DNA from: Jaapia argillacea MUCL 33604 | Taxonomy: Eukaryota > Basidiomycota > Agaricomycetes > Jaapiales > Jaapiaceae | Assembly: GCA_000697665.1 (NCBI GenBank) | Contig: KL197763.1 | Span: forward strand, 67,042-131,041 | DNA: 64,000 nucleotides | Direction of reading: 5' to 3' | In this document: positions 11,239-22,317 of the stretch, piece by piece | Position numbering within the stretch: the first letter of the stretch is position 1 | How the letters are laid out: each line of letters begins with the position of its first letter | Notes under the pieces: generated by a model | What the model saw: the letters and a program-made list of their open reading frames with translations, nothing else | Databases searched by the model: none | What the model was told of the DNA's origin: nothing | Made by a program: the position numbers and the translations under genes

Positions 11239-11602
11239 CTTATTCCTTCTACTCTAGTTTGGTGGCGCCTGCAACTTCTGTTGTCCCCCAACTGTCCCAT
11301 GCATACCTGAATCCTCGATAGATGGGGGAACAAAGCTCGTCGCAGATTTCCCTACAGAATACGGTCACTATGTATTCGGTCCATAGAGGAATGTATGAAG
11401 AGTGCGAGCAAGCTGGCAATACATACGATGAGGCTGTCAAATATTATATATGGTGGTACCCCAAAGCAGTGTATAAATCTGGGCTTCGATAGCCCCTTTC
11501 CAAGACAAACAGGTATCCACGATGATGGACGGCTCGAAAAGGAAGGATCAAATATTGACTGTCCGCTAGTGTTATCCACAACCCTGCTGCTAGTCGCTTT
11601 CT
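11239..11602. other. Intergenic
   Basis: 364 bp upstream of the OB-fold gene. No gene or motif recognised. Confidence 0.3.
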
Positions 11603-12871
11603 ATGTCTCCCCGTTACCGTGTCTTTCTTGGTGCTCCAACGAGCTCTGACCTCAGAAATCCACCAGCTTCTCACCTGTGGCAGACATACTCTTCTCCACC
11701 CTCTCAACGACAGTCATCTCCTGAAACTCCGTCCACACACCTGCTGGAACCTCCGCTAACCGGTATTTCGTACGTTGTACCCACGACATTTGAAGAGACT
11801 AGTCGAAGGATATCTTCCCTATACGAAGGGGTTATATTCGACGACGACGCAGAGGACGATTGTGGTGGAGCTTACGGACAAGAAGCCGAGCTTGACCTTG
11901 GCGATGAGGAACGCAACGGGGCAGGGATCGATAAACCAGGTTAATGTTCGTTTTGTCGCTCATACTCTCTCTGAGTTTACCCAACTTCTGAAAACGACGA
12001 CTGACGAGTGTCAGCGGCTGCAGACCAAACGACCCTAATTTCATGGCCTCCAACGCCTCAACCAGATCTGACTACTACATCGTCCTTTGACAACTCGGAG
12101 TCTCGTCCAAATATCACCTTCCTCTCCCCTCCTCTCCCCAGCCAAAAACCCGACAACCAAGCGAATAACTCCTTCTCGTATTCCTACTCTTTTTCCTATA
12201 ACACGAATGCATCCTTCTCGTCCTCCGCTCCCATCGGCTCCATAGCCCAATTCCCCTCGTACCACTTCACACTCCATTCCCTTACCCCTCTCTCTTCCAT
12301 TTCCCTTCCCCACCCTCATCGCGTGAACCGCAAAGTAACTATCCTGGTAGCTATCCTCGAGATCGATGGCCCAGATACAATCACGCTCAAGAACGGTAAA
12401 GATGCGGGAAAGGAAGTGAGTTTGTTGAAGATGATAGTTGGAGACGAGGAGGGTGTGATCGGGAAAGTGGTTGCATGGAGGGAGGTCGCGGATGTTTGGG
12501 GCGGGAATGTGGATGGTGCGGAGAGACTGAAGCGTGGGGACGTCGTTCTGCTAGAAAGTCCGTCTTTCCTCAATCCCTGAGTTATCTACTATATCTAACC
12601 AACCCCACTTGAATCACCTTCAGATGTCCAACCCCAAAAGCCGACTCCTACGCCCTCCCATCCAGATACAAGTTCGAACTCGACGCCTTCCCTCATCGCG
12701 TCCCCATCGCATCCCACTTCCAAGTCCTTAATCTGCTACCGCACCCTTCCATACAAACCAGACGATCACAAGAGGTACAGACCGGATTTGAGATTGGGAG
12801 TTAGTGATGTCGTGGTTCGGAAAGTAGCAAGTGTTGTGAGGTGGTTTGAGGGAGTTGCTGGTTTGAGGTAG
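11603..12871 (+). CDS. OB-fold protein, possibly RPA/shieldin-2-like
   Basis: Predicted from ATG 11603 (MSPRYRVFLGAPTSSDL). An acidic patch (FDDDAEDDC) precedes an intron at about 11941-12014 that joins GIDKP to AAADQTTLISW. A Ser/Pro-rich linker leads to an OB-like beta-barrel segment: NRKVTILVAILEIDGPDTIT, GKEVSLLKMIVGDEEGVIG, VVAWREVADVW, LKRGDVVLLE. After an intron at about 12558-12624 it resumes ENVQPQKPTPTPS and ends with a basic segment (SLICYRTLPYKPDDHKRYRP, then VVRKVASVVRWFEGVAGLR). Order and spacing recall single-strand DNA binding OB folds of the RPA70/SHLD2 type. If so, it would act in DNA repair in the nucleus. The OB call is moderate; the exact family is a guess. The first exon joins are the least certain part. 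Confidence 0.55.
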
Positions 12872-13140
12872 AGTTGCACCATGTGGGGTAAATGGGTTTG
12901 CAGTCTTTGGCAGTTTCTCTACTTGATGATTTTCGACCAGGTGAGCTGAAATCGAAATTATATAGTATTGTGTGATCAAGTTCTTACACCAATGTCTCTT
13001 CACCAAGATCACCGGTAGCCACGTTCACCTGATCACTTGAAGAGCTGAGAGGTTCCGGCGACAGAGACGTAAATGATCGAGTCCTTGCGGCTCACAGCGA
13101 TCAAGGATTTAGATAGAAATTGACTTGTAATCATAGGATG

Positions 13141-14310
13141 TTAACAACAGAAGAAACCTATCAAACCGCATGGCAGGTCACATGGACCGGTCTTAGCGGT
13201 GTTCGACGTCTGCGGTTTAACCAAGCCCAGATTTCGAAGCCGGCGTTGGCGTCGATGGTGGATGAAAACCCCGACGAAAAAGAGGAAGCCTACGATCGCT
13301 GCGAGGATAATGCCGATGAGGATCCCTCTCCTGTATTGATAGGAGCGAGGTGGGTCCACAAGGGGGATAGAAGCTCCGATTGTCATATTCAAGCATGATA
13401 GGAAGGTCATATTCAACCCGTTTGGTAATGGCGTATCGGCGCTGAGGGGCAGCGGTGCGGTGTTATTTGAAGAGGGCATGTTTGAGGGAAGGGAGGCGGA
13501 ATTGTTGTAAGAGTCCAACGAGAGTCCGAATGTCGAGGCCCGGTACCATTGGATGATCTGTTCGGGTTCAGGGTACGAATTCGCCGTAAGGTCGAAGGAA
13601 ATGAGAGTCGTGTTTTGTACGCTGCAGTCGATGACCACGGCGTCCAACACAGCGGAGACTGAGAAGCGATCACCAACAACACGATAGATTTCTGGGGTAT
13701 GAGGAAAATTGTTTCCTTGAAGGATCACCACGCTGACGTTCCCCCCTGGCCTTTGAGTATCATTGAAATGTGCGTACTAGAGTTAGCGACATGGGCTGTA
13801 AGCAGAGGAGATCCCGCATATTGAATGTGGCGCTCACCGTGTCCGATCCGTAGTAGTCAGGGTAGATTGGTACGGGGTAAAAGACGTAGGGGAGGGGACG
13901 GTAATCGATGTAAGTACCCGAACCTCCATACGGATACCCGCTTCCATATCGCGAGTTTCCGAAGACTTGCGCCTGAGAATGAGACCAATGGTTTGAGAAT
14001 CCAAGGATGAATCAAGATACAATCTGGCACCCACTCTGGTTCCGCCACCAGCTAATCGTCCACTGAATGGCGAGGAGGAGCCTAACTTGAATGGCTTACC
14101 ACCACCTGGAGAGTACGACGACATGGTCTTGCCGCTAACACCTGAGCTGAAACCTAGCCGGGTGGATGATCCACCTTTGCGAGTTGGAGTAGATCCGCCC
14201 TTCGAGCCGGATGTAGACCCCTTGCCCTTGGATCCTCCCCCCTTTCGAGGATGGAGCGAAGAGATGGTAATACGAGACATAGGCGAGTCGGGAGAGTAGA
14301 TGAGAGCCAT
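13141..14310 (-). CDS. Gly/Ser-rich single-pass membrane protein (basidiomycete family), copy 1
   Basis: Three exons. Starts MALIYSPDSPMSRITIS, followed by a low-complexity Gly/Ser/Lys region and the motif GGGKPFKLGSSSPFSGRLAG. An intron joins GGTR to AQVFGNSRYGSGYPYGGSG and TYIDYRPLPYVFYPVPIYPD. A second intron (donor GTGAGC, acceptor TCTAG) joins GSDT to YAHFNDTQRPGGNVSVVILQ. An extracellular-type, Asn-rich domain with potential N-glycosylation sites (NTT, NNS, NMT) follows. Then one transmembrane helix (GILIGIILAAIVGFLFFVGV) and a short basic tail (HHRRQRRLRN) ending GLIGFFCC. The terminal Cys pair could be lipidated. No known enzymatic domain. The partial gene at 63518 shares the GKPF, SGRLAGGG and GSGYPYGG blocks, so this is a family. 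Confidence 0.72.
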
Positions 14311-15308
14311 TGAAGTTGGTGGAAGAGGGTGATGGCGGATTCTTCCCACAGAACAGTCGCTTTTAAACTGACCGTGATTGTGACAGATCAAAGCAAGCTG
14401 GGAGCCACAATGCACACTATTTCGTGTGTACAGCTTGGTTGTGAGCCTCGAGGGAGGCACTGCAACACCCTAAGAGAGACAAAACCAATTCTCGCCACGG
14501 GAGAAATGACTCGCGAGGCCAAGGATGCACTGACCGGATGAGCCTTAATATGAAGATAATAGGGGAGTGAAAGTGCCTCAGAATCGGACGGCCGTAGTTC
14601 CGATTTCTGCAGGGCGAGAGCAGCAAACGAGCAGGAATTTTAGGCATTGGTGGCGAGACATTCGGAAGTTATTGGGCAGAAGCCAGCAAGGAGGATGACG
14701 TCTCGAGCTACAAACATTCCGTCCAATAGTCAAGTTGGAGTTGCAAGTACTATGGAGCGCGATCGTAGAGTCAAGAAAATTGGTAACTTTAAGGACGAGG
14801 TCACAGTGGTCGTTGAGGACAAGCCTGTTCGGGAATAGCCGGCCATTCTTTACTCAATCCCGACAGCATCGACGCTCCGAGAGCGCTCCTCCCGACGAAC
14901 TTCGTCCTGGCTGTGAAAGTTCAACTCTACATTTTTGAGGCTCTAAAAGTTCCTCGGCCCTTTGCGGCGTCACCATAATAAATTGTCGACAATCACGGAA
15001 ACGTGCCAACCCTCTGAACGTCCCACTACCCGGTGTGCGACTGGACGACCGCAACGACTCTACATCGAATGTACACCGCGAACACCCAACGATGAAGTGA
15101 GTGAACTTCAGTCCCAGAGAAACCACCCTCAATTCACGCGATTTCCGACCAAGAACCTATGACAACGTGGCACCATCGTGATGGACGTCCAAGTTGTCTT
15201 GAGGCAATGGTGCTGCTGCTGAACGTTAACAACGTGGGGTTATACGAGGAATCCGCGATTCGCATCGTCTTTTGTTTCCAACACATTCGTTGTTGATCCC
15301 TGGATACG
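14311..15308. other. Divergent intergenic region
   Basis: About 1 kb between the Gly-rich membrane protein gene (-) and Ifi-6-16 copy 3 (+). Only short overlapping frames on both strands; nothing recognisable. Confidence 0.3.
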
Positions 15309-16156
15309 ATGCCTATCCTACCCACTCAATTGGACCTCGTCTCTACATATGCGTCTTCGGCGACGAGCGACTATCTCCTCGAAGCTGCCGTTTATAAAAG
15401 GAATGCATTCATCGCCTTTTTCGTCGGAATATGTGAGATCCTTCTGCCCGTTCTCCTCTGCTTTCTGAGTAATAAACTCTCGTAGGGAATGCGGTGAAGG
15501 TCAACTCCATATGTCAAATTTTTATGCTTTACTTCGACTAAATCCGAGTCCATTTGGCTGGATAAAACCTCCCGTACGTTTCAGATATGTTCCCCCAAGG
15601 TATATCCATGTACCAACTCTCCCTCCGTTTCAGGCTAGAATTGGTTCGACGAAGTCAACCTAGGTAAGGTTCTCTGCGCATCTCAAGCTGTATCTCAAGT
15701 TCACGCCGGATGTTATCAGACATGTTCACTCCCATGTGGCTCTTCTTCAAAGACAAGGGCGAAATAGCCCTCGAATACCTCGCACGACACCAACAAAAGG
15801 CTTTCCTCGTCGGCGTATCAAGCATCATCGTGGTCTTATCCATCTTTGCCCCATTCGTTTTGAAGGAGTTCATCCACATGATCGGTCTCGGGTTGGAGGA
15901 ACTTGTCAGAGGTCGGTCGATCATTTCCGCTTCTTCGAGACCCGGCAGTAAGTTACCACTGATGTCGTATTCTCGCGTAGGAACTTGGGCCGCGTACTTC
16001 CAGACAGCCGTGCTTGGGGCTTACATCGCAAAGGGGTTTTCGTCCATTGCAGACGGGCTGGGTCGATTACCGCCTATCGTGTCCATCATCATACTATTGG
16101 GAGTTGCGGGACTGGTCTCGTTTGGAGTTTATCTGATCTACAGTTACTTTGGATAG
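15309..16156 (+). CDS. Ifi-6-16 (ISG12/IFI27-like) small membrane protein, copy 3
   Basis: Third member of the family, 9.5 kb from the tandem pair. Exons 15309-15432, 15720-15911 and 15981-16156 total 492 nt (163 aa). Starts MPILPTQLDLVSTYASS. The middle exon has WLFFKDKGEIALEYLARHQQ and the span FLVGVSSIIVVLSIFAPFVL. The last exon joins ELVRG to TWAAYFQTAVLGAYIAKGFS, ending VYLIYSYFG. The ISG12-like core is more diverged here: the LQS motif is replaced by ADGLGRLP. Intron positions and phases equal those of copies 1 and 2, so all three descend from one gene. Confidence 0.78.
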
Positions 16157-16674
16157 GTTAGCTTGATGCTTTAGTATGTGGATTGCGATCTCATTGCAGA
16201 ATGATACCAATGTTATGGATTATTCACCCCGACGATTGGCCCCTCTGATTCGGAACTGACGCCTCCGACTACAAAACATTGGCGGCTCTCCTTTCATCTC
16301 GACGAATGGTGGAGATGTTCACCAACCTCTTTCGTGGATGCTTGTGTGTGTACGGTCGAGTTCGCGAATTCGGCAAGGACTGTTCTGTGGACTCTACCTT
16401 TTAGAGTTGCTGATAATCAGTCGAGTTTTAGAAGATCGATGTCACTCCATGGGAAACGTGTGGCTCGTGTAGCCATGGCCCTTCTTCGACACAGCCCACC
16501 AATGGCTTTGGCCCAAGCAGACCGGTGGCTCATTGTCTCTGGTTGCAAAGCCACAAAGCCACGACAAAGCGTCAGGTCCACCGTGATCCGCTTTGTTCCA
16601 GAACTGTCTATAAAACTGCCACCCTCTTCAGAAAATCACCCAAAGCTGACTGCCCCTTGCCTCCCCCGTCATAG
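16157..16674. other. Intergenic / possible 5' exon of next gene
   Basis: About 520 bp. It may contain the unlocated first exon of the gene at 16675. One candidate is MSLHGK from an ATG at 16440, whose following GT would give the right phase. Not resolved. Confidence 0.25.
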
Positions 16675-17465
16675 AGCTTAAGCTTCGAATCAACCTCAGC
16701 ATCCCCCGACAAGCCTACAAAGCACTCGCCTCTTTCCCTACTCTCGCTCCTATTAAAATCGCCCTCCGAAATCGATTTCGACCGAAGGAGAAATACACAA
16801 TGCCACAGTTGGAGAGTAACGATGCGAAGCGAGTGATCGCGGGTGCTGTGGGTGAGGATAAGGAAATGAGGATCCGGATCGAGGAGTTTGGAGTTGGAGA
16901 TTCGAGGGGTGAATCGAGCGAAGCCTCCACAGAGCCACCGAGTGAAGAGGCGCTGGATCAGACACCGCAGGTACGTTAGCGAACATTCCCTCATGTGATG
17001 TGCACCACATGATCGACATTGGGTTGCAAAATAGTCTCCGAGTTGTAGGCCGCCGTCTGCCAACATTGGACAACCAATCGTCGTCCCTCAACCACACATT
17101 GAACTCTCGACGTCGACAAAGACAAGGAGTTTCCTTGGAGCCTCAACTGGCGACGAGTCTCCTCGTCGATCTTCGCCCCCACCCTCATTCCAGCCGTTAT
17201 CAGTCCCACCGGCTCATCATAAACGAAGAACGAAAGCAAACGCCTCTCTAAGGGTTGATCGTGGGGAAGGCGATGCAACTAGGTCAGTGTCCTGACAGAA
17301 GTCCTCGAAACGAATATAGTGACTGATATGTTTGTTTCCCCCAGTTCAGGGGAGGCAGACGAGAATGAGACTAGAGCGGAGTATCTCGGGGTCCATGTCT
17401 TGTTGAGCGAGGACGCATGGAAGCGAAAGACGTTAGGACAGAACTCGATATTCCCACTGATTTAA
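16675..17465 (+). CDS. Unrecognised charged protein, 5' end unresolved
   Basis: Three exons join cleanly. From 16675: ELKLRINLSIPRQAYKALAS, FPTLAPIKIALRNRFRPKEK, YTMPQLESNDAKRVIAGAVG, then acidic sequence to EEALDQTPQ. Next SPSCRPPSANIGQPIVVPQP, running to VDRGEGDAT. Last SSGEADENETRAEYLGVHVL, ending LGQNSIFPLI (stop at 17465). No ATG precedes LRINLSI in this exon and a stop lies just upstream, so a first exon must be spliced on at 16674, where TCATAG is a good acceptor. An internal ATG (YTMPQLES, about 16800) is an alternative start. The family is not recognised. The basic N-terminal block followed by disordered Ser/Pro-rich sequence suggests a regulatory or nucleic-acid-associated protein, but that is a guess. 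Confidence 0.5.
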
Positions 17466-18386
17466 GGGATGATTAACACCGCTCGATGACCTTCGTAACA
17501 TACCGACGTCTGTACCATACCATGTGGACTTGACTGTACGGAAATAGCATCGCTACTTTTCACTACCTCCATCAGCATCGAGCTTCTTAGGTTTTGGGAC
17601 TTTCAACGTTCCATCCTTGACGGCATCCCGCACTCGAATCCAGGAACAAGGATAGAGTCAACGTCACTATCTACGGGTTCTTCTCATGCTAATACTACTC
17701 GTATTCTCATGAGAATCGATATCCATGTATCGACAAGTTTAACACGGGTCCGACGACACGATGCCATGCATTCAATATTCGATATGCAGGTTGGAATCGC
17801 TAGAGCCTATCAGTGACTATCTGATAATCTGTGTACGTCCATCCGAAACGACGTACTCCGCATCTTCAACCCTGCGCATGCAAACAACCGCCGGTGCTTC
17901 GCCAAATTCCTCTTTCCTCGGGAACGGATCATGTAGAAACTGTACAGACCTCCGAATCGGTGAACTCTAAGGTATACGCATCCATATTTCCATGATCCTT
18001 TCTTCCACAAGACTGCGGCAGCAAGTTGTTATCTGATAACCTGATCCACTCCCCAGGCACAAGCCAATCGGCCACCAATCTGTGGGACGAACAAATCTTT
18101 GCCGCGAGCCAATGCTTCTCATGCTTTCAGATCACCTAGTCGCGGTGTCGGATACCACTTACGTGACTTACCCCCCATCTTCGGTCCTAGCTTTGACGGC
18201 TGGCGTTTCTTCCACCGTCCTTACTCTGGTCTCTGACACGTGTCTGCCCCCGGCTCCTTATCACGGAGTCGTACGCTGATCGCAATGGACCGTTCAATTT
18301 CTCCCCAATGTACGCCACGAATTTGCTATTAAATCTCCTTGCCTTGGTCCCTGATTGAGATACCGTCTTCGCAGTGAGTGGTGAGA
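17466..18386. other. Intergenic upstream of DUF6533 gene
   Basis: 920 bp with no convincing gene. Confidence 0.3.
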
Positions 18387-19698
18387 ATGGCCAGCCAGCC
18401 TGTGTCGGTGAACTACAGTGCAGGTGAGTGTCATTCGACAAATGAATAAAATATCCGCTAACATTCCTGCTAGTCTCGTCAATAGTTTTCTTAGTATGGG
18501 ATATTGTCATCACTTTGGACGAAGAAGTTGAGTTCATCTGGCAGTAAGTAATTCCTAACTTCCTACCGATAATTGACTTCCCTGACTACCCCACACACTA
18601 GACAACCTTGCATGTCGCCGACGAAGTGGCTCTTCCTCTTCGCGAGATATTCATCCGTTGTCATGCAGATGTTCGTCTGCCCATCTCGCCTCCTGTTCTC
18701 TTATGTGGCTGATCGTATGCAGATTTTTCTATTGCCGATCTCTCGATTTGTTGGGCTCTCTGGCGAGCCAACGGGTCTCCAGACTCTGGTTCTTTTTCCA
18801 AAGCGGGTCGACGCAGTGCTTGATCGCCTCTGTTGAAACGCTCTTGGCCATGAGAGGTATGCGATATTGATTCACCGCACCTTATCATTCACGTTTGTTC
18901 AACTCACCAAGCAGTTTATGCGCTGTATCGTAGGAGTCGTTTGATTTTCCGACTTCTAGTAGGGATTGCAATTATCGAGGCCCTCCTTGTGATCCCGGCA
19001 TTTTCTATCCTCATCCCACGACTTCAATTCCTGCCGATTGGGTTGCCTGGATTTGATTCCAACAGTTTAGCATTCTTACACATTATGACGTGAGTGAGGT
19101 CTCCCTCCCAAATCGTTCGATGGGCGCTCTGACCTCCGTGGAAGTGCCTCAAATCTACTCGTCCAGACGTCCTTATTGGCGCTGACACTCGGAAAGGGCC
19201 TTTCGACCTTATGGAGAAGAGATAGAAGGGTAAAGATTATTGCGGTTGTGACTCGTGATGGGTTATGGGCATTCGCTCTCGTCTCAGGTACGCTCATACG
19301 TTGCTCAACGCGACTGACGTTCTCACCCGGTAACAGTGATGCTACTTTTCAACGCAGCCTTCTACATGGTTATAAGTGTGCTCTTCCATTCATTCATATA
19401 TACGTATGCCTTCCCAACAACTCTTCAAGGGCCTTCCGCTTATTTATTGCTCAGCTGGTTCATGACCGTATTGTCATTCTGTGTGAGCACATTTCGATCT
19501 CCCGACTCAGCAGTCTGATGACCACTCGTCTGGTGGTAGGCAAGCCGGCTGGTGCTCAACCTATACAGGATGGGTGCTGCTGCATGTGCAGCGACTGCTG
19601 ACCCAGAAGACTTGCTCACCACCAATCTCGACAACGGGGCGATGGAATTGTATGAACTCCCCGCGCGTATCAACATCGATTCGGAACTTCCCAGATGA
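18387..19698 (+). CDS. DUF6533-type multi-pass membrane protein, plus-strand copy
   Basis: Many small exons. Starts MASQPVSVNYSA, spliced to VSSIVFLVWDIVITLDEEVE and FIWQ. This is the DUF6533 signature: a first helix, then W-D and E-V-E-x-I-W. Then QPCMSPTKWLFLFARYSSVV, FYCRSLDLLGSLASQRVSRL, CLIASVETLLAMR, VYALYRRSRLIFRLLVGIAI, LALTLGKGLSTLWRRDRRVK, VVTRDGLWAFALVS, VMLLFNAAFYMVISVLFHSF, SWFMTVLSFC, and a soluble tail ASRLVLNLYRMGAAACAATA through ELPARINIDSELPR. About seven helices are expected. The family is abundant in Agaricomycetes, and its function is unknown (receptor-like topology). Exon phases match the convergent copy at 20174-21520 throughout, which supports the model. Confidence 0.75.
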
Positions 19699-20173
19699 CC
19701 CTGAGCCACACCAATTAACCCTTCTTCACAACAGCCCTCCGTACCGTGGTGAAACACACTGGGCGTGTTACGGTAGATTACGACCCAACGAAGATCTGTG
19801 TAATCGTTTTTTGCGAAACGACAGAAGATGATCAAGAGGGAATGGCCGAATTTGGGGAGGGTTTTTTGCCTGATTTGTAATCCATGAATGCATCTGCTTA
19901 ACGAACCGACATGGATGGACAAACGCAGACACCGGCGAGGTGAATACGATGCGAGCAACACTGAGCACCGGTAGCGCTGTCAACGAGGCAATATCCCTCC
20001 CGAATATAAGCCGAACTATACTTGACGGAATAGCGATGACCTCTGTGATAGGGGCATAGGCTCGGAAGCTTGTCGTTAATCCTTGTCAAGGGGAAGCGGT
20101 TCATATTCTATCCGACATGAAAAAAGCGAGGCAATCACTCACTACACAACATTCACAACTCTTGCCGATCCAG
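19699..20173. other. Intergenic between convergent DUF6533 genes
   Basis: 475 bp between the two stop codons. Nothing recognised. Confidence 0.3.
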
Positions 20174-21520
20174 TCATCCGATGAGCATAGAGGAGTTGCA
20201 TCTTACGTCAGAGCGAGATTTCAGTGCTGTCTCCAGGGCATCGAGTTTATTGTGCTCGAGATTCGTCGTTAGTACTGGGTGCTCACGGCTAGTACCCATC
20301 CCATTCGCTCCGAGGCGACTTAAGTTGAGGACCAGTCGGCAGCTCTGAAGCACAGCGTCAATACGGAGGACCAGAAACGAGTAGGAGCGTGGTCGCGCTC
20401 ACCGAGAAAGACAAAATAGACATGAACCAACTGAACAGCCATTGTTATATGAGGTAGAATAATGAAAATGGTTGGAAAACCTACGTAAACACCAACGACT
20501 GGAATATTGGACCAAAGAAAAAGTAACATACGCCGTTCAGGAGAAGCATGGCTATGGATACTGCGGTGAGCTCAGGGACGTGGAGAGCCGAAGAAAAAAC
20601 GCACCAGTTACAATCCCAAATACCCACAAGCTGTCTCGCATTATCACATATATGATTGGAGTTCTGCTCCTGAATCCGCGAATAGACTGCCTTATTGTCA
20701 AGACCAAGAGAACGAGCTGGATGAGCAATGCAAGAGACCTGAGAGTGTGTGAACATCAACTCATCAAACAAAAACGGACCGGACTCACATCATGAGGTGA
20801 AAAAATACCCTGGCGAGGAGCGACTCGATTGGCGTGCAATCGGACGAAAAGCGAATCCGTGGGATCACGGCAGAGGAGGAGCCCACGATGAAAATCAGGT
20901 CAGTCGCGACGAGGCCGATGAGCAGCCTACGGATCCTAGGACTTTCGCAGTAGAGGGCGTAGACTACGAGTTGGAAGAAACTGAGTGAATCATGGCAGCC
21001 GAAGCGGGGAAGAGGTACCTCTCAGCATCAGTATCAGTTCCACAGTCAGGATAAGAAATTGTAGAGCCAAGCATTGGAATGTGAACCATGAGCGGCAAAC
21101 GCGCTCGCTTGACGGTATGGCGCCCAGGCTTCCAATAGCCCTGAGGAATACAAAACTAACATTTTATCAAGAAAAACGATACTGACGAATATCGGTGGGC
21201 ACTCACATCTGAGGCAGGATAGAGAAGTGCCTAGTGAAAAGGAATAAGAGTTTCGTAGGTGACGTTATTCGTTGCCTTCCACCGAAGCATGTCAGACAAA
21301 TTATAGTTTTCTAAACAAATCACGACGAACGACCAGATATATCTGATTTCCTCGTCCAGTGTGATAGCGATGTCCCATACAAGAAACGTCAAAGAGGCAA
21401 CTGAAACACGGAGTAAGGCAAAGATTGTAGCAGACGGAGTAAGTCGCAGGCATTCTTACCGGTGCAACAATTGATGGTGAGTCCATGGCGGGCAGTTGAG
21501 ACCAGGGGCGAGTCACCCAT
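20174..21520 (-). CDS. DUF6533-type multi-pass membrane protein, minus-strand copy
   Basis: Paralog of the 18387 gene in convergent orientation. Starts MGDSPLVSTARHGLTINCCT (ATG 21520), spliced to VASLTFLVWDIAITLDEEIR and YIW. Then QRITSPTKLLFLFTRHFSIL, MAIGSLGAIPSSERVCRSWF, TVELILMLR, VYALYCESPRIRRLLIGLVA, MSLALLIQLVLLVLTIRQSI, YVIMRDSLWVFGIVT, VSIAMLLLNGVCYFFFGPIF, WFMSILSFS, and the tail SCRLVLNLSRLGANGMGTSR through KSRSDVRCNSSMLIG (stop at 20174). One join (YIW|S) needs a weak donor (GTTCGT) and an AAG acceptor, but only that gives the conserved order. The exon near WFMSIL is short relative to the plus-strand copy, so a segment may be missing. Function unknown. Confidence 0.7.
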
Positions 21521-22286
21521 CTCCAGATGTAGCCACCTAACGATCTTATCAGCGGATAACACTTTCGGATCGTTTGGATACCTACCCCGTGGCGCGAAAC
21601 TGTTTGGACACTGGACAGCTATGGCAGACGGGAGCAGGTAGAAAATCAAGGCGGTATCAGCCCCAAGCTCCCGGATAGGACGCGGATAAGTAGGAGACAT
21701 AAGCCGCAGAGGTCACCGCGCCACTTCGACTTTCGAGTTGCATCATTGGCACCGTACCTGGTGAAAACAAAAGAGAAAGTCGCAGAGAGCAGCTTCCGTT
21801 ACCAAATGGCCCATCAACGTGACATCTGAAGAAGCATGTTTCTCCGGCCAACGCTCCCCCACATTTGGATCACACGCGGATTGATAGGTCGGGAATCAGT
21901 AGAGCGATTGTCGGAGCGATGAACCAATGGGTAAAATGCCGAAGTCCAATAGGAATGGTTCAGTCCTCGACAAGGTCCCGAGACAGGTGACACGTGCGCT
22001 TCGCTTCCTCACGCTGACGATTAGCATGGGAAGTAATGAAAGAATATTGCATACTTACGCTGGTTTGATCATCGGTTCCGTTGATTGCAGTTCTCCCAAA
22101 TGCTTCTCAGCCTCGAACTAGGCTTCTTGAATCGCTTCTGCCAAAAAGATGAACAGGAAGAAAATCTTCGTGTGTACCAAGATCTGCAAGTCGATTTTTT
22201 TCGTGGCAGTACTAGTTTGTGGAAGACCCAAAAGACCGCTTGAACCAAGACGGCGGGGAATGGAGAACATACGACCCGCGGGGAAG
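21521..22286. other. Uncharacterised stretch, possible small minus-strand gene
   Basis: On the minus strand an ATG at about 22270 opens MFSIPRRLGSSGLLGLPQTS, a mitochondrial-presequence-like start. Further down are FEAEKHLGELQSTEPMIKPA followed by a GTAAGT donor. They could be exons of a small gene, but no consistent full model was found. Otherwise nothing recognised. Confidence 0.2.
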
Positions 22287-22317
22287 CTTGCTACGTGGAG
22301 AGTTGCCACGTAGCAAG
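22287..22317. repeat. Perfect 12-bp hairpin with GTAGCAA repeats
   Basis: CTTGCTACGTGG and its exact reverse complement flank a 7-base loop. GTAGCAA is then repeated in tandem to about 22331. A second, smaller hairpin (GGTAGC-GATTT-GCTACC) lies at 22385-22401. These could be a protein-binding site, a small transposon end, or a cruciform-forming element. Confidence 0.55.

Noticed and set aside
11775-12038. Alternative frame TIVVELTDKKPSLTLAMRNA as the coding frame
   Set aside because: It starts without an ATG and ends in a stop before the OB-like segment; the frame from ATG 11603 splices in phase into that segment.
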